Shown piece by piece: positions 18,228 through 27,625 of a DNA stretch of 64,000 nt. The notes beneath the pieces were generated by a model. The model did no database searches and was not told where the DNA came from. It saw only the letters and a program-made list of their open reading frames with translations. The stretch covers positions 1 through 64,000 of the forward strand of contig NZ_JEMV01000018.1 in assembly GCF_000588875.1 (NCBI RefSeq), in the 5' to 3' direction. The position numbers and the translations under genes are program-made. Within the stretch, counting starts at the first letter, position 1. Each line of letters starts with the position of its first letter. Source of the stretch: Sphingobium sp. Ant17 (GTDB taxonomy: Bacteria > Pseudomonadota > Alphaproteobacteria > Sphingomonadales > Sphingomonadaceae).

Positions 18228-19913
18228 TTATCGGGTCAGCTTCTTATAGGCGAGGCGCGTGGGCCGGTCGGCCGCATCGCCCAGGCGGCGACGCTTATCC
18301 TCTTCATAGGCTTCGAAATTGCCTTCGAACCATTCGACATGGCTGTCGCCTTCGAACGCCAGGATGTGGGTGGCCAAGCGATCGAGGAAGAAGCGGTCAT
18401 GGCTGATGACCACGGCGCAGCCTGCGAAATTCTCGATAGCCTCTTCCAACGCACCCAGCGTTTCGACGTCGAGATCGTTGGTCGGCTCATCGAGCAGCAG
18501 CACGTTGCCGCCCTTTTTCAGCATCTTGGCGATGTGGACGCGGTTGCGTTCACCACCCGACAGCTTGCCGACATTCTTCTGCTGGTCCTGCCCCTTGAAG
18601 TTGAAGGCACCGACATAGGCCCGCGTCGACATGTCGTGGCCATTGACCTTCACATAATCGAGGCCGTCGGAAATTTCCTCCCAGACATTCTTGCTTGGGT
18701 CGAGATGATCGCGGCTCTGGTCGACATAGCCCAGCCGCACGGTCGTACCGATATCGACTTCGCCGCTATCGGGCGTTTCCTGCCCCGTGATGATCTTGAA
18801 CAGCGTGGATTTACCCGCGCCGTTCGGTCCGATCACGCCGACGATGCCGCCCGGTGGCAGCAGGAAGGACAGGTCTTCGAACAACAGCTTGTCGCCATAG
18901 GCCTTGCTGATGCCCTTGAACTCGATGACTTTGCCGCCCAGCCGCTCTGGCACCTGGATGACGATCTGTGCCTTGCCGGGCGAGCGGTTGTTCTGCCCTG
19001 CGACCAGTTCCTCGAACTTCTTGATACGCGCCTTGGACTTGGTCTGACGCCCCTTGGTCCCGGCCCGAATCCATTCCAGCTCGTCGTTGATCGCCTTCTG
19101 GCGGCCGGTGGCCTCGCGGTCCTCCTGCTCCAGGCGCTTGGCCTTCTTCTCCAGATAGGTGGAGTAATTGCCCTCGTAGGGGAAATATTTGCCCCGATCG
19201 AGTTCGAGGATCCAGCCCACGACATTGTCGAGGAAATAGCGGTCATGGGTGATCATCAGCACCGCGCCCGCATATTCCTTCAGGTGATTTTCCAGCCAGG
19301 TGACGCTTTCGGCATCAAGATGGTTGGTAGGTTCATCGAGCAGCAGGATGTCGGGCTTCTGGATCAGTAGCCGGGTCAGCGCGATCCGGCGCTTTTCACC
19401 ACCCGACAGATTTTCGACCGACAGGTCCGACGGCGGACAGCGCAGCGCTTCCATCGCGATTTCGAGCTGATTGTCGAGCGTCCAGCCATCGACCGCGTCG
19501 ATCTGCTCCTGCAACGTGCCCATTTCCTCCATCAGCGCGTCGAAATCGACGTCTTCGGGCGGATCGGCCATGATGTTGCTGATCTCGTTGAAGCGATCCA
19601 TCTTGTCCGCAATCTCGCGGGCACCGTCCTTAACGTTTTCCAGGACATTCTTGTTGGGGTCGAGCTGCGGCTCCTGCGCCAGATAGCCGACGGTGATATT
19701 TTCACCCGGCCAGGCTTCGCCCGAAAAATCGGTGTCGATCCCGGCCATGATCTTGATCAGGGTCGATTTACCCGCGCCGTTCGGCCCGACGATGCCGATC
19801 TTGGACCCGCGATAAAATTGCAGGTTGATGTTGCTCAACACCGGCTTGGGCGCGCCGGGGAAGGTCTTGGTCATGCTCTTCATGACATAGGCATATTGCG
19901 AGGAGGCGGACAT
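18228..19913 (-). CDS. ettA: Energy-dependent translational throttle EttA (ABC-F)
   Basis: 561 aa with two ABC ATPase domains and no membrane segment. Walker A GPNGAGKST occurs twice; signatures are LSGGEKRRIAL and LSGGERNRVHI; Walker B regions are ILLLDEPTNHLD and VLLLDEPTNDLD. The arm/linker between the domains (GRQKAINDELEWIRAGTKGR) marks the EttA subgroup, which gates the ribosomal E site according to ATP/ADP ratio. The reading frame is open far upstream, but ATG at 19913 (MSASSQYAYVMKSM) matches the family start. Confidence 0.94.
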   Translation of the reverse strand: MSASSQYAYVMKSMTKTFPGAPKPVLSNINLQFYRGSKIGIVGPNGAGKSTLIKIMAGIDTDFSGEAWPGENITVGYLAQEPQLDPNKNVLENVKDGAREIADKMDRFNEISNIMADPPEDVDFDALMEEMGTLQEQIDAVDGWTLDNQLEIAMEALRCPPSDLSVENLSGGEKRRIALTRLLIQKPDILLLDEPTNHLDAESVTWLENHLKEYAGAVLMITHDRYFLDNVVGWILELDRGKYFPYEGNYSTYLEKKAKRLEQEDREATGRQKAINDELEWIRAGTKGRQTKSKARIKKFEELVAGQNNRSPGKAQIVIQVPERLGGKVIEFKGISKAYGDKLLFEDLSFLLPPGGIVGVIGPNGAGKSTLFKIITGQETPDSGEVDIGTTVRLGYVDQSRDHLDPSKNVWEEISDGLDYVKVNGHDMSTRAYVGAFNFKGQDQQKNVGKLSGGERNRVHIAKMLKKGGNVLLLDEPTNDLDVETLGALEEAIENFAGCAVVISHDRFFLDRLATHILAFEGDSHVEWFEGNFEAYEEDKRRRLGDAADRPTRLAYKKLTR

Positions 19914-20015
19914 GGCTGCTGCAGCTCCGAATGAAGACAGAGAAAGGATTTGGCGCGGAGTTAGCGGAGGCGGGACGCATTGGCAAATGGGTGATGGCCA
20001 GCTACGCTCCCATCC

Positions 20016-21389
20016 ATGCAGAAAATCCGATCGGGCACGCTGGCCGCCCTCCTCCTTGGCAGCGCTTTCACCCCCACCCTCTCCCTCGCCGCCCCGGCAG
20101 ATAGCGCCGCGATTCGCGAAGCGGCGCTCAAGGATGACGTCGCCTGGGACTTCACCGAAGGGCTGACCACCGAAGTCGGGCCGCGTCCGGCCGGCACGCC
20201 GCAGGAGGCGCGGGCGCGCGACTGGGCGGTGGCCAAGCTCAAGGCGCTGGGGTTCAGCAATGTGCGGGCCGAACCCTATACCATGCCGGTATGGGTGCGC
20301 GGGCATGACGAAGCGAAGATCCTCTCGCCCTTCCCGCAAAATCTGGTGCTGGCGGCGCTGGGCAATAGCGGATCGACCACGGACAAGGGGATTGCCGGCG
20401 AAGTCGTCTATTTCCCGACCCTCGCCGATCTGGAAGCGGCCCCCGATGCGAGCCTGAAGGGCAAGATCGCCTTCGTCAGCCATGGAATGGAAGCAACGCA
20501 GGACGGCTCCTCCTACGGCTATTTCGGCGCGGCGCGTCGGCAGGGGCCGAGCATCGCGGCGAAGAAGGGTGCGATCGGCATCCTCATCCGCTCGATCGGC
20601 ACGGACCATCACCGCATGCCCCATACCGGCGTTCAGATGTGGGCCGATGGCGTCACGCCGATCCCGGCCGCAGCGCTCTCCGTACCCGATGCCGAACAGC
20701 TCGCCCGCGTCATTGCGCGCGGACAGCCGGTGAAGCTGCACCTCACCCTGACATCGAAAATGCTCAAGGATCAGCCATCGGGCAATGTCATCGCGGAAAT
20801 TCCCGGTAGCGATCCGGCAGCAGGCGTGGTCGTCGCGGCCTGCCACCTCGATAGCTGGGACCAGGGTACCGGTGCCATCGATGACGCCAGCGGCTGCGCC
20901 ATCGCAGCGGCCTCGGCTCTGCATGTCGCAAAAGCAGGCCAGCCCCGCCGCACCATCCGCGTGTTGATGGCGGGCGCGGAGGAAGTCGGCGGCGACGGCG
21001 CACGCGCCTATTTCAAGGCACATGGTGCCGAGAAACATGCACTGGCGATCGAGTCGGATTTCGGTGCCGACCGGGTGTGGCGCGTCGATTTCAAGCTGCC
21101 GCAAGGGCATGAAGCGCTGGCAACACAGGTGGCCGACGCATTGGCTCCCTTAGGCATCGGTGCAAGCAGGCAGGAAGCCGGCGGCGGCGCGGATATCGCG
21201 CCGTTGGTGCGGGCGGGCGTGCCCGTCATCGACCTGCAACAGGATGGCACACGCTATTTCGACCTGCACCACACGCCCGACGATACGCTGGACAAGGTTG
21301 ACCCCGCCCAGTTGCGCCAAAATGTGGCTGCTTGGGCTGTCACATTGAACCTTATCGCCAATGCATCAGAATCCATGGGCGTTAACTGA
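20016..21389 (+). CDS. Secreted M28-family zinc peptidase with PA insert
   Basis: 457 aa with a signal peptide (AALLLGSAFTPTLSLAAPA). It is similar to glutamate carboxypeptidase Q-like M28 aminopeptidases. Two-zinc ligands are seen in ACHLDSWDQGTGAIDDASG (His, Asp), AGAEEVGGDG (Glu-Glu), ESDFGAD (Asp) and LHHTPDDTLD (His). A PA-like insert (about 120-230) lies between the propeptide part and the catalytic core. It is probably periplasmic or extracellular and hydrolyses small peptides. It is divergent from ettA. Confidence 0.9.
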   Translation: MQKIRSGTLAALLLGSAFTPTLSLAAPADSAAIREAALKDDVAWDFTEGLTTEVGPRPAGTPQEARARDWAVAKLKALGFSNVRAEPYTMPVWVRGHDEAKILSPFPQNLVLAALGNSGSTTDKGIAGEVVYFPTLADLEAAPDASLKGKIAFVSHGMEATQDGSSYGYFGAARRQGPSIAAKKGAIGILIRSIGTDHHRMPHTGVQMWADGVTPIPAAALSVPDAEQLARVIARGQPVKLHLTLTSKMLKDQPSGNVIAEIPGSDPAAGVVVAACHLDSWDQGTGAIDDASGCAIAAASALHVAKAGQPRRTIRVLMAGAEEVGGDGARAYFKAHGAEKHALAIESDFGADRVWRVDFKLPQGHEALATQVADALAPLGIGASRQEAGGGADIAPLVRAGVPVIDLQQDGTRYFDLHHTPDDTLDKVDPAQLRQNVAAWAVTLNLIANASESMGVN

Positions 21390-21545
21390 ACTTTTATTGT
21401 AGACAACACCCCGTCGCGTGATTCTGTCGCTTCACCGACGCAGAAAAGCATTGATTTGTGCAGCGCACACGTTAATGCGGGTCGCTCGCGTAGGGTCACA
21501 GTATAAAGTGGCTGACGCGGCAAAATGCTATGGGAGCCGTACACA

Positions 21546-21758
21546 ATGAAGAAGATCGCTGTAGTTTTCGCTTCGGCCAGCCTGATGGCTCTCGCCGCTT
21601 GCGGTGAGACCCCGGCCAACGAAACCGCGAACGCTTCGAACGCCGTGGTTGAGAATGTCGTCGAGAACGCCATGAACGCTTCGGACAACGCCATGAATGC
21701 CGCCAACGCTGCCGATAACGCTGCGATGATGGCAAACAACGCTGCGAACGCGATGTAA
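21546..21758 (+). CDS. Small Asn/Ala-rich putative lipoprotein
   Basis: 70 aa. Signal sequence MKKIAVVFASASLMALAAC with lipobox LAAC, so Cys19 would be lipidated. The mature part (about 50 residues) is almost entirely Asn, Ala, Met, Val, Glu and Asp in a degenerate NA-repeat (ANAM, NAAN), suggesting an extended or helical surface chain. I do not recognise a named family, though Asn/Ala-rich tiny lipoproteins occur in sphingomonads. Its own terminator follows at once, so it is a single-gene unit and may be strongly expressed. Confidence 0.75.
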   Translation: MKKIAVVFASASLMALAACGETPANETANASNAVVENVVENAMNASDNAMNAANAADNAAMMANNAANAM

Positions 21759-21783
21759 TCTTCGCGTCAGCGAGATTTCCGAA

Positions 21784-21805
21784 GGGCGGGCCTCATGGCC
21801 CGCCC
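21784..21805 (+). terminator. Rho-independent terminator after small lipoprotein
   Basis: GGGCGGGCC and GGCCCGCCC form a nine-pair stem with a TCAT loop, followed by TTTTTGTTTG. Confidence 0.88.
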
Positions 21806-21863
21806 TTTTTGTTTGTAAGTCGATTGACGGCACGCACATTGGGCCGCTAAGGCGCATCGACGT

Positions 21864-21940
<77 letters not shown>

Positions 21941-21946
21941 CTTACC

Positions 21947-22687
21947 TCACATGATGCGCTGCACGATGATCCAGGCAGGAAAAGCTGCCAGCGCCAGGAA
22001 CGTCCCCAGCGGCACGCGCGCACCGGCCGCCTTGGCCCGGCCCGTGACCAGCATCACCATTAGACCCGTCACCGACGCGATGAGCAGGATGAACGGCAAA
22101 GCCTGCCAGCCCATCCATGCGCCGAGCGCGCCCAGCAGCTTGGCATCGCCCAGGCCCAGCCCGTCCCGCCCCCGCACCGCCCGATAGCCCAGCGCAATGG
22201 CCAATAGAGCGCCATAACCTGCCGCCGCACCAATGGCGCGATCGACCGGGGTGACGTCGGTCGCCCACAGGCCGATGGTAAAGCCCAGAAAGGCCAGCGG
22301 CAGCGTTAGCGCATCGGGGAGCCAGAAATGCCGCCAGTCCAGCACCGCGAGCGTGAGCAGCAACCATCCGAACACAGCCCAGCCGATGCCACCCAAATTG
22401 GGCATCACGCCCAGCGCCAGCGCGCCGATCACCGCGCACCCCGCTTCGACCCGCCCATGCAACGGGTCGATCGCTGCACCACAGCTGCGGCATCGCCCGC
22501 GTTGGATCATCGCGCTGAACAACGGTATCAAATCCTGCGCGCCAAGCGTCCGCCCGCAGCCGTCGCAGGCCGACCGCCCGCGCATCACGCTGCGCCCCTG
22601 CGGCCAGCGCAGGATCAGCGTGGCGAGGAAACTGCCGAGAATGGCACCCACAAGGCCGCCGATCAGCGCCGCAACCGGCTCGATCAC
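21947..22687 (-). CDS. gspO: Prepilin peptidase / N-methyltransferase GspO
   Basis: 246 aa polytopic inner-membrane aspartic protease (A24A) that cleaves pseudopilin leaders after Gly and N-methylates the new N-terminus. The cytoplasmic zinc loop has two CxxC pairs (CDGCG, CRSCG). The catalytic Asp residues are in VLDWRHFWLPDALTL and GLGLGDAKLLG. It is the last gene of the gsp operon, and its start overlaps the gspN stop by ATGA. Confidence 0.94.
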   Translation of the reverse strand: MIEPVAALIGGLVGAILGSFLATLILRWPQGRSVMRGRSACDGCGRTLGAQDLIPLFSAMIQRGRCRSCGAAIDPLHGRVEAGCAVIGALALGVMPNLGGIGWAVFGWLLLTLAVLDWRHFWLPDALTLPLAFLGFTIGLWATDVTPVDRAIGAAAGYGALLAIALGYRAVRGRDGLGLGDAKLLGALGAWMGWQALPFILLIASVTGLMVMLVTGRAKAAGARVPLGTFLALAAFPAWIIVQRIM

Positions 22688-23405
22688 AGCGTGCCGTCGA
22701 CCTTGAGCAACTGCCCGTTGCCAACGGCCGCAAAGCCCGCAAGCCCCAGCGCCCCGGCCAGCGTCGGATCCGCCGTCTCCACCCGCATTTCAGCGGTATA
22801 GCGGCCCGACCGCCAAATGCGCAGGGTCAGCTTTTCCATGCCCGACTGGCTGATCAACGGCAGCAGCAACGCATCGCCATCGCAACTCACGACGCCCGAA
22901 AGCCCCTGCGTCAGGTTGAGGCCGGGAAATTGCCCCGCCATCCGCGCCCGCACACGCCCCTCGGCATGGCCGCAGCGATCGCCAGCGAAATAGGCAGTGA
23001 CGTCCTCCAGCATCAGGCTCCCCACCGGCAGCGGCGCGAAGGTGCGGCCCAGCGGCACAGCGCCCGTCACATCGTCGATGCCGATCCGGCCAAAGCGACC
23101 GTCAAAGCACCGCCAATGTCGTCGGCCAACCCGTTACGCCGTTCTATGTCGAATCGCGCTCGGCCCGTCAGCAGGCCAATCGGTGACAGGCCCGCGCGCA
23201 CGCTGCCCATCGGCATCTCGCCCAGCATCAGCTGGTCGATCCGCCCGCTCCACACCGTCCCCCGCACTTCCCGCGCGGCAACGCCCAGCCGCTCCAGCCC
23301 GGCAAGGCCAAGCGCCACGCGCATGGGCAGGAAGATCAGCAGGCCAAGCGCCAACGTGACCAGCAGGATGATCCGCATCCGGCGCGACAGGGTTAGCCCC
23401 ATCAT
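22684..23405 (-). CDS. gspN: Type II secretion protein GspN (one frameshift)
   Basis: Membrane-anchored periplasmic component of unclear role. The N-terminal helix (MRIILLVTLALGLLIFLPMRVAL) and VRGTVWSGRIDQL are GspN-like. Near 23092-23112 the frame must change (one frame ends at GSASTM; the other reads FGRIGIDDVTGAVPLGRTF), explained by one lost base. Restored length is 240 aa. Position between gspM and gspO supports the call. Confidence 0.85.
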
Positions 23406-23890
23406 TGCCCATTTCCCCGCGCAAGAACGGCCTGCACCGCCACGCTGCCCGCCGTGGGGGCGGGCCGCGCGCTCATCGTGTCGACGCGCACACCCTGCGC
23501 TTCCAGCGTGGCAAGCCAGCTGAACAGCGCCACCGGGCGAACCGAGGCGATCGCGATGTCCATCCGGTCGGCCCCTTGCGCCTGCGCCCGTTCCAGCGTC
23601 AGTCCCGCCTCACCCGCGCTCTGGCCGACCAACTGATCGATCGGCGCGATTGGTCCTGCCGCCTGCGCGGTGCGGGGCAGCGCCTTCAATTGCTTGACGG
23701 CGGCGCGCACGGCCGAATTGCGATCGGTCGCCACGCGAAGGTCATCGCGCGCGGCGATCTGCGCCCGGTCGAGCGGCATCGCGACCCCGAACCAGAGGAT
23801 CACGCCCGCCAGCAGCGCGATCATCACGCCCAGCATCACCTGTTCGCGCGCCGAGCGTTCGGCCCAGAGGCTCTTCATCCGTTCCATCAT
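23402..23890 (-). CDS. gspM: Type II secretion protein GspM
   Basis: 162 aa bitopic inner-membrane protein of the assembly platform, partner of GspL. An N-terminal basic segment (AERSAREQ) precedes a membrane helix (VMLGVMIALLAGVILWFGV), then a periplasmic ferredoxin-like domain. It overlaps gspL upstream and gspN downstream by four bases each. Confidence 0.9.
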   Translation of the reverse strand: MMERMKSLWAERSAREQVMLGVMIALLAGVILWFGVAMPLDRAQIAARDDLRVATDRNSAVRAAVKQLKALPRTAQAAGPIAPIDQLVGQSAGEAGLTLERAQAQGADRMDIAIASVRPVALFSWLATLEAQGVRVDTMSARPAPTAGSVAVQAVLARGNGQ

Positions 23891-25005
23891 GACCGCACCG
23901 TAATATCTGCCAGCGTTCGCCCGCCCGGATCCTGCGACGGGGTGGCCGTGATGGTGAAGCCCGCCGCCTGCAGCGCGAGCAACACGATGTTGATGTCATC
24001 GGCCTTTGCCGAGGCTAGCGTCGCGCGGACCATCCCGTCCGGGTCGCGCGACAGGCTGGTCAGCGCCACGCCCGGCGCGTCCTGCATCGCGCTCAGCAGT
24101 CCGGCGACCGGTGCGGTAAAGGCGCGTCCGCCCGCACCGCGCGCGGCAAGCTGCCCCTCCATTTCGGCCAGCGCCTGCGCCGGATCGCTAGCGCCCGGCA
24201 GCACTTGCTGCGCCTGCGCCAGACTATCCGCGTCGAGGCGGCTGGCCTCGCCATAATTTTTCGCAATGCCGATGAGCGCAATCAACAGGCTGGCGAGCAG
24301 GATCAGGCCACTCCAGAGGGCAATTCGCCCGATCACCCGCTGGTCGATCGACCGCCGCACCCGCTTGGCGAAATCGCCCTGGCGCAGGTCGAGCGGCGGA
24401 TTGTCGAGCGCGGCAATGGCGCGCCCCTCGATCAAACCAGGCGACACATCGGCAATCGGTGCATCACCGACCAGTGCCCCCGACGCCATGTCGCTCGTCA
24501 GCGCCATGTCGACGCCACGCAGCACGGTTGCGCCGCCAATCTCCCCGCGCGCAAAGCCACTCTCCGGCTCAGGCAGCAACAAAGCGGCGGGGACGATCAG
24601 ATCGGGGTCCAACCCATGATGCTGCGCCCACAGCAACCAATGTTGCATGTCAGCCCGACTGGCGAGCGCAATGATATGCGGCCTGGCGGGGTCTTCATTG
24701 GCGCATGGGGCGGCGAACAACTGATCCGATGGTGCGATGCCGCCCGCCAGCGCCGCCAGCCGCGCCGCCGCCCTGCCCTGCCGCACCGGCAGGTCGGGAT
24801 GAACGACCCAATGCAAAGCGACTAAAGCGGCGGGCGGCACCAACATGACCCGCGCCTGATCGGGCAAGGCCGCAATGCCACAGGCGGCGAGCCAATTGGC
24901 GCCCACCCCCGACTGCGCCAACGCGCCGTCGATCACCCGCATCCACTGCGGCTCCGCCTCTTCCGCTTCGGGCAGGAAGACGATCAGGGCGTCGCGTGCG
25001 CTCAT
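23887..25005 (-). CDS. gspL: Type II secretion protein GspL
   Basis: 372 aa. The cytoplasmic actin-like domain (about 1-235) that recruits the GspE ATPase is followed by a membrane helix (ALWSGLILLASLLIALIGIA) and a small periplasmic domain. ATG at 25005 overlaps the gspK stop (ATGA); the open frame further upstream lies inside gspK and is not used. Confidence 0.9.
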   Translation of the reverse strand: MSARDALIVFLPEAEEAEPQWMRVIDGALAQSGVGANWLAACGIAALPDQARVMLVPPAALVALHWVVHPDLPVRQGRAAARLAALAGGIAPSDQLFAAPCANEDPARPHIIALASRADMQHWLLWAQHHGLDPDLIVPAALLLPEPESGFARGEIGGATVLRGVDMALTSDMASGALVGDAPIADVSPGLIEGRAIAALDNPPLDLRQGDFAKRVRRSIDQRVIGRIALWSGLILLASLLIALIGIAKNYGEASRLDADSLAQAQQVLPGASDPAQALAEMEGQLAARGAGGRAFTAPVAGLLSAMQDAPGVALTSLSRDPDGMVRATLASAKADDINIVLLALQAAGFTITATPSQDPGGRTLADITVRS

Positions 25006-25991
25006 GCGCCCGCGCCCCAGCTGCGTCGCACGATCGTCGCCGGGTTCTCCCGCGCGTCGATCAGCGCGCGCTCCACCAATTGTGTTCCCCCGACATTCAC
25101 CGCCACGTCCACTTCGAAAAACCCCGTCGTCAATTTGACTTGTTCGCCCACTTCCTGTCCCGGTGGCGAGCCAGCAAGAGAAGGCAATTGCCAGAATTGC
25201 CGCACGCTGCCGTAGCCGTCCGGTGGCCGCTGCGCCAGCAATTGCCGCGCCTGTGCCACCGACAATTCCCCCGGTAACAGCATCGCGAACAACGGTGCCT
25301 GCGTCGGCAGCAGCGTATTGATGTTGATCGGCGACAAATCCGTGACGGGCAGCGCGCAAACCCATGGCCGCGCCAGATCATAGATAGCGGGCGTGATGCC
25401 GTTGACCGCGCGCAACTCGCTGGCATCGACCATCATGCGGTTCGCCGCGCGATAGGGGCGCGGGGCTTGCGCGTAGGTCTCATCCTCCGCGCCGCCGGGC
25501 TGGGCGACGCTGTCGCTGTCGATCCAGTCGGCCAGCGCAGCCGCGGCACCCTGCGCCTGGCGCGCATCGACACCCAGCGCCTGAAGCAAAGCCTGGAATT
25601 GCGATACGCCGATCGGGCGAACCTTCAGACTGGCCTCGCTCTCCCCCGTCACCACGCTGTTCAGATTGAAACAATTGCCGCCGTCAGTCACTCGCGCGGT
25701 CGCGATGCCGCCGGGAACGGGAATGCTCTGGGGCGTGCCCATCCATCCGCCCGCCAGCGTGATCTTGGCCGGATTGGCCGCGACCAGATCGCCAATCCGC
25801 ATTCGGGCAATGGCGGTCCCCGCGTCGGCATAGGCCCGCGCCTGGTCGATCGCGCCGCCATTGCCGGTCATGCGCGTGGCCAGCGCCACCCGTTCAAGCG
25901 CGGTCGCGGCGACGACGGACATGACCGCCACCAGCAGCAATACCGTCAGCAGCGCCGCGCCGCGTTCATTGGGTTTGCGCGGATCAGGCAC
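25002..25991 (-). CDS. gspK: Type II secretion minor pseudopilin GspK
   Basis: 329 aa, the large minor pseudopilin that caps the pseudopilus. Prepilin leader ends NERG and the hydrophobic helix is ALLTVLLLVAVMSVVAATAL. GspK lacks Glu at +5, as is usual. The globular part includes DWIDSD, typical of the calcium/alpha-domain region. It overlaps gspJ by eight bases. Confidence 0.92.
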   Translation of the reverse strand: MPDPRKPNERGAALLTVLLLVAVMSVVAATALERVALATRMTGNGGAIDQARAYADAGTAIARMRIGDLVAANPAKITLAGGWMGTPQSIPVPGGIATARVTDGGNCFNLNSVVTGESEASLKVRPIGVSQFQALLQALGVDARQAQGAAAALADWIDSDSVAQPGGAEDETYAQAPRPYRAANRMMVDASELRAVNGITPAIYDLARPWVCALPVTDLSPININTLLPTQAPLFAMLLPGELSVAQARQLLAQRPPDGYGSVRQFWQLPSLAGSPPGQEVGEQVKLTTGFFEVDVAVNVGGTQLVERALIDARENPATIVRRSWGAGA

Positions 25992-26685
25992 CGGTCGCCC
26001 CTTCGATAATCGGCTTCTCGATCGGGCCAGGCGCGACCAGGAAGCGCAACGTGACCGGCGGTTCGCCGGCCCGCGTCAACACCATCTCCACCGCGCGAGG
26101 GAGCAGGTCAGGCTGGGTCGGGGTCCAATCGTCCCGCCATTTGCCCTGCGCATCCCGAAATTTCAGGACGACCGCCTCGACATTGTCCAGCAGCGCCGCC
26201 GGTTCATCGCCCGCCGCGCCGTCCAACTGCGCATAGCTGCGCCGCTCCAGCCGCCCCTGCCGCACCCAATATTCGATCTTTTGCAGCGAAGGCCGCGGCA
26301 AATCGCCCAGATTGTCCCATCCGCCGCGCACGAACTGCATCACCGGCTGACTTTCCCCCTCGCCGTTCGCCCAGAAGGCCGGCGCGAGCGTGCCGCTCTC
26401 GGTACGCGTGATGCGCGGCACCGCCTGCCCCAGATCGCCCGCCAGCGCGCCGCCTGCCCGCTGGACCGCCGCCATATCATCCAGCCGCGCCTTGATCTGC
26501 GCCTGCGCCGACACGCTATTGCCGAGCAGCAGAACGCCCGCACTGGCCAACATCGCAAAGATCATCAACGCGACGAGCAGTTCGATCAGCGTGAAGCCAG
26601 CGTCCGGACCATTCTCGCCGTTCGCTTCGAGCGACGTCGAGAAGCCGTCGCTCGACCCGAACGGATGGAGGCGCGAGGCACGCAT
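25984..26685 (-). CDS. gspJ: Type II secretion minor pseudopilin GspJ, leader carries a palindromic repeat
   Basis: 233 aa. The prepilin signal is AGFTLIELLVALMIFAMLAS. The leader before it is unusually long (29 residues, MRASRLHPFGSS and on) because the 47-bp palindromic repeat at 26618-26664 lies inside it in frame. There is no in-frame ATG between the repeat and the FTLIELL motif, so the ATG at 26685, which overlaps the gspI stop (TGATG), must be the start. Pseudopilin leaders are usually under about 15 residues. Confidence 0.9.
   Translation of the reverse strand: MRASRLHPFGSSDGFSTSLEANGENGPDAGFTLIELLVALMIFAMLASAGVLLLGNSVSAQAQIKARLDDMAAVQRAGGALAGDLGQAVPRITRTESGTLAPAFWANGEGESQPVMQFVRGGWDNLGDLPRPSLQKIEYWVRQGRLERRSYAQLDGAAGDEPAALLDNVEAVVLKFRDAQGKWRDDWTPTQPDLLPRAVEMVLTRAGEPPVTLRFLVAPGPIEKPIIEGATGA
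26618..26664. repeat. Palindromic repeat element inside the gspJ leader
   Basis: Arms CCGTTCG-CT-TCGAGCGACG and CGTCGCTCGA-CC-CGAACGG enclose a short loop. It is the same type as the elements at 27533-27617 and 28056-28134: all begin CCGTTCG and end CGAACGG. Confidence 0.8.
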
Positions 26686-27065
26686 CACTCCACCACCCGC
26701 ACAAAGCTCAGCACCACCGGCGATGCGCCGGGCTGTCCATCGACCGTCAAGTCCACCTGCAGCAGCCGCTGATCGTCGGTCGGCTTGACGATCCGGTGCC
26801 AACGCCAATTCCGCCCGCCATTGGCGACCGCGCCATCGTCTTCCCCCACGGAGGGCGGCAAGGGATCACTCTGCACCTCCACCATAAGGTTGCGCGCGAC
26901 GATCTGGCCCAGCGCCTTGCTGTCGAGATCCGCGGCGGTGCGCAGGGTCACTCCCTGCAAACGCACCAAAGCCAGCGCCGCCAGACTGAACACAGCCAGC
27001 GCGACGAGCATCTCTAAAAGCGTGAAGCCCTGTTGGGCGGGGGCAAGGCGTTCCGGCTTACCCAC
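26685..27065 (-). CDS. gspI: Type II secretion minor pseudopilin GspI
   Basis: 126 aa. Prepilin motif QQGFTLLEMLVALAVFSLAAL after a normal 12-residue leader. It forms the GspI-J-K tip complex. Overlaps gspH by eight bases and gspJ by the TGATG arrangement. No repeat lies in this leader, unlike gspG, gspH and gspJ. Confidence 0.92.
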   Translation of the reverse strand: MGKPERLAPAQQGFTLLEMLVALAVFSLAALALVRLQGVTLRTAADLDSKALGQIVARNLMVEVQSDPLPPSVGEDDGAVANGGRNWRWHRIVKPTDDQRLLQVDLTVDGQPGASPVVLSFVRVVE

Positions 27066-27504
27066 CGACCATGACCTTCCCGGCCATATCGACCGTCACG
27101 GACACCCGCTCGCCTTCGCGCGCGAGGGTGACCTTCAGCGGATCGGTCGGCAGCCCTGTGCCATCAAAGCCGATCTGTTGCCGCCCGTCCCTGCCCACAA
27201 GCGCGCGGGTGCCACTTTTCCAGTTGGCGGTGACGAACGGCTTGTCCTCCAACGGCACCCATCGCCCCTGCTCGCGGCGCTGGAAGCCATAGCCCGACGC
27301 CGACACCCATAATCCCATCGGCGCGGCCGTGACGACCGCTTCGTCGCGCGCGGCGGCAACGCGCGCGGCAAAGCGGTCGGCATCCTCGATCACGCGCCCG
27401 CGCGGATCGGGGATGGCCATGACGACGGCAGCCGAAATGAAACCGATGATCGTCAGCACGACCATCAGTTCGACAAGCGTGAAGCCGCGTTGGGCGGAAC
27501 GCAT
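27058..27504 (-). CDS. gspH: Type II secretion minor pseudopilin GspH
   Basis: 148 aa from the ATG at 27504 (MRSAQRGFTLVELMVVLTI), a normal short leader. An in-frame ATG at 27567, inside the palindromic repeat just upstream, would give a 29-residue leader; neither has a clear ribosome-binding site, so the start is uncertain. A short direct duplication (GCGTGAAGCCGCG on the plus strand, near 27478 and 27510) makes the codons before the start echo the prepilin motif (RGFTPL / RGFTLV). Confidence 0.88.
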   Translation of the reverse strand: MRSAQRGFTLVELMVVLTIIGFISAAVVMAIPDPRGRVIEDADRFAARVAAARDEAVVTAAPMGLWVSASGYGFQRREQGRWVPLEDKPFVTANWKSGTRALVGRDGRQQIGFDGTGLPTDPLKVTLAREGERVSVTVDMAGKVMVGG

Positions 27505-27532
27505 CAAAGGCGTGAAGCCGCGCTCATTCCAT

Positions 27533-27617
27533 CCGTTCGTTTCGAGCGCAGTCGAGAAACGAGGCATAGCCGAGTTCAGCGAAGCTAAACGCTTCTCGAC
27601 ACGCTCGAAGCGAACGG
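27533..27617. repeat. Palindromic repeat element at the gspG-gspH junction
   Basis: 85-bp element with arms beginning CCGTTCG-T-TTCGAGCG and ending CGCTCGAAGCGAACGG, with a longer internal segment. It lies between the gspG stop and the likely gspH start, or inside the gspH leader if the upstream ATG is used. Confidence 0.8.
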
Positions 27618-27625
27618 CGGATATG

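Noticed and set aside
19914..21110. Long minus-strand open frame continuing upstream of ettA
   Set aside because: It overlaps the M28 peptidase gene, has no EttA-like residues and begins far from the family start MSASSQ at 19913. It is a by-product of GC-rich codon use.
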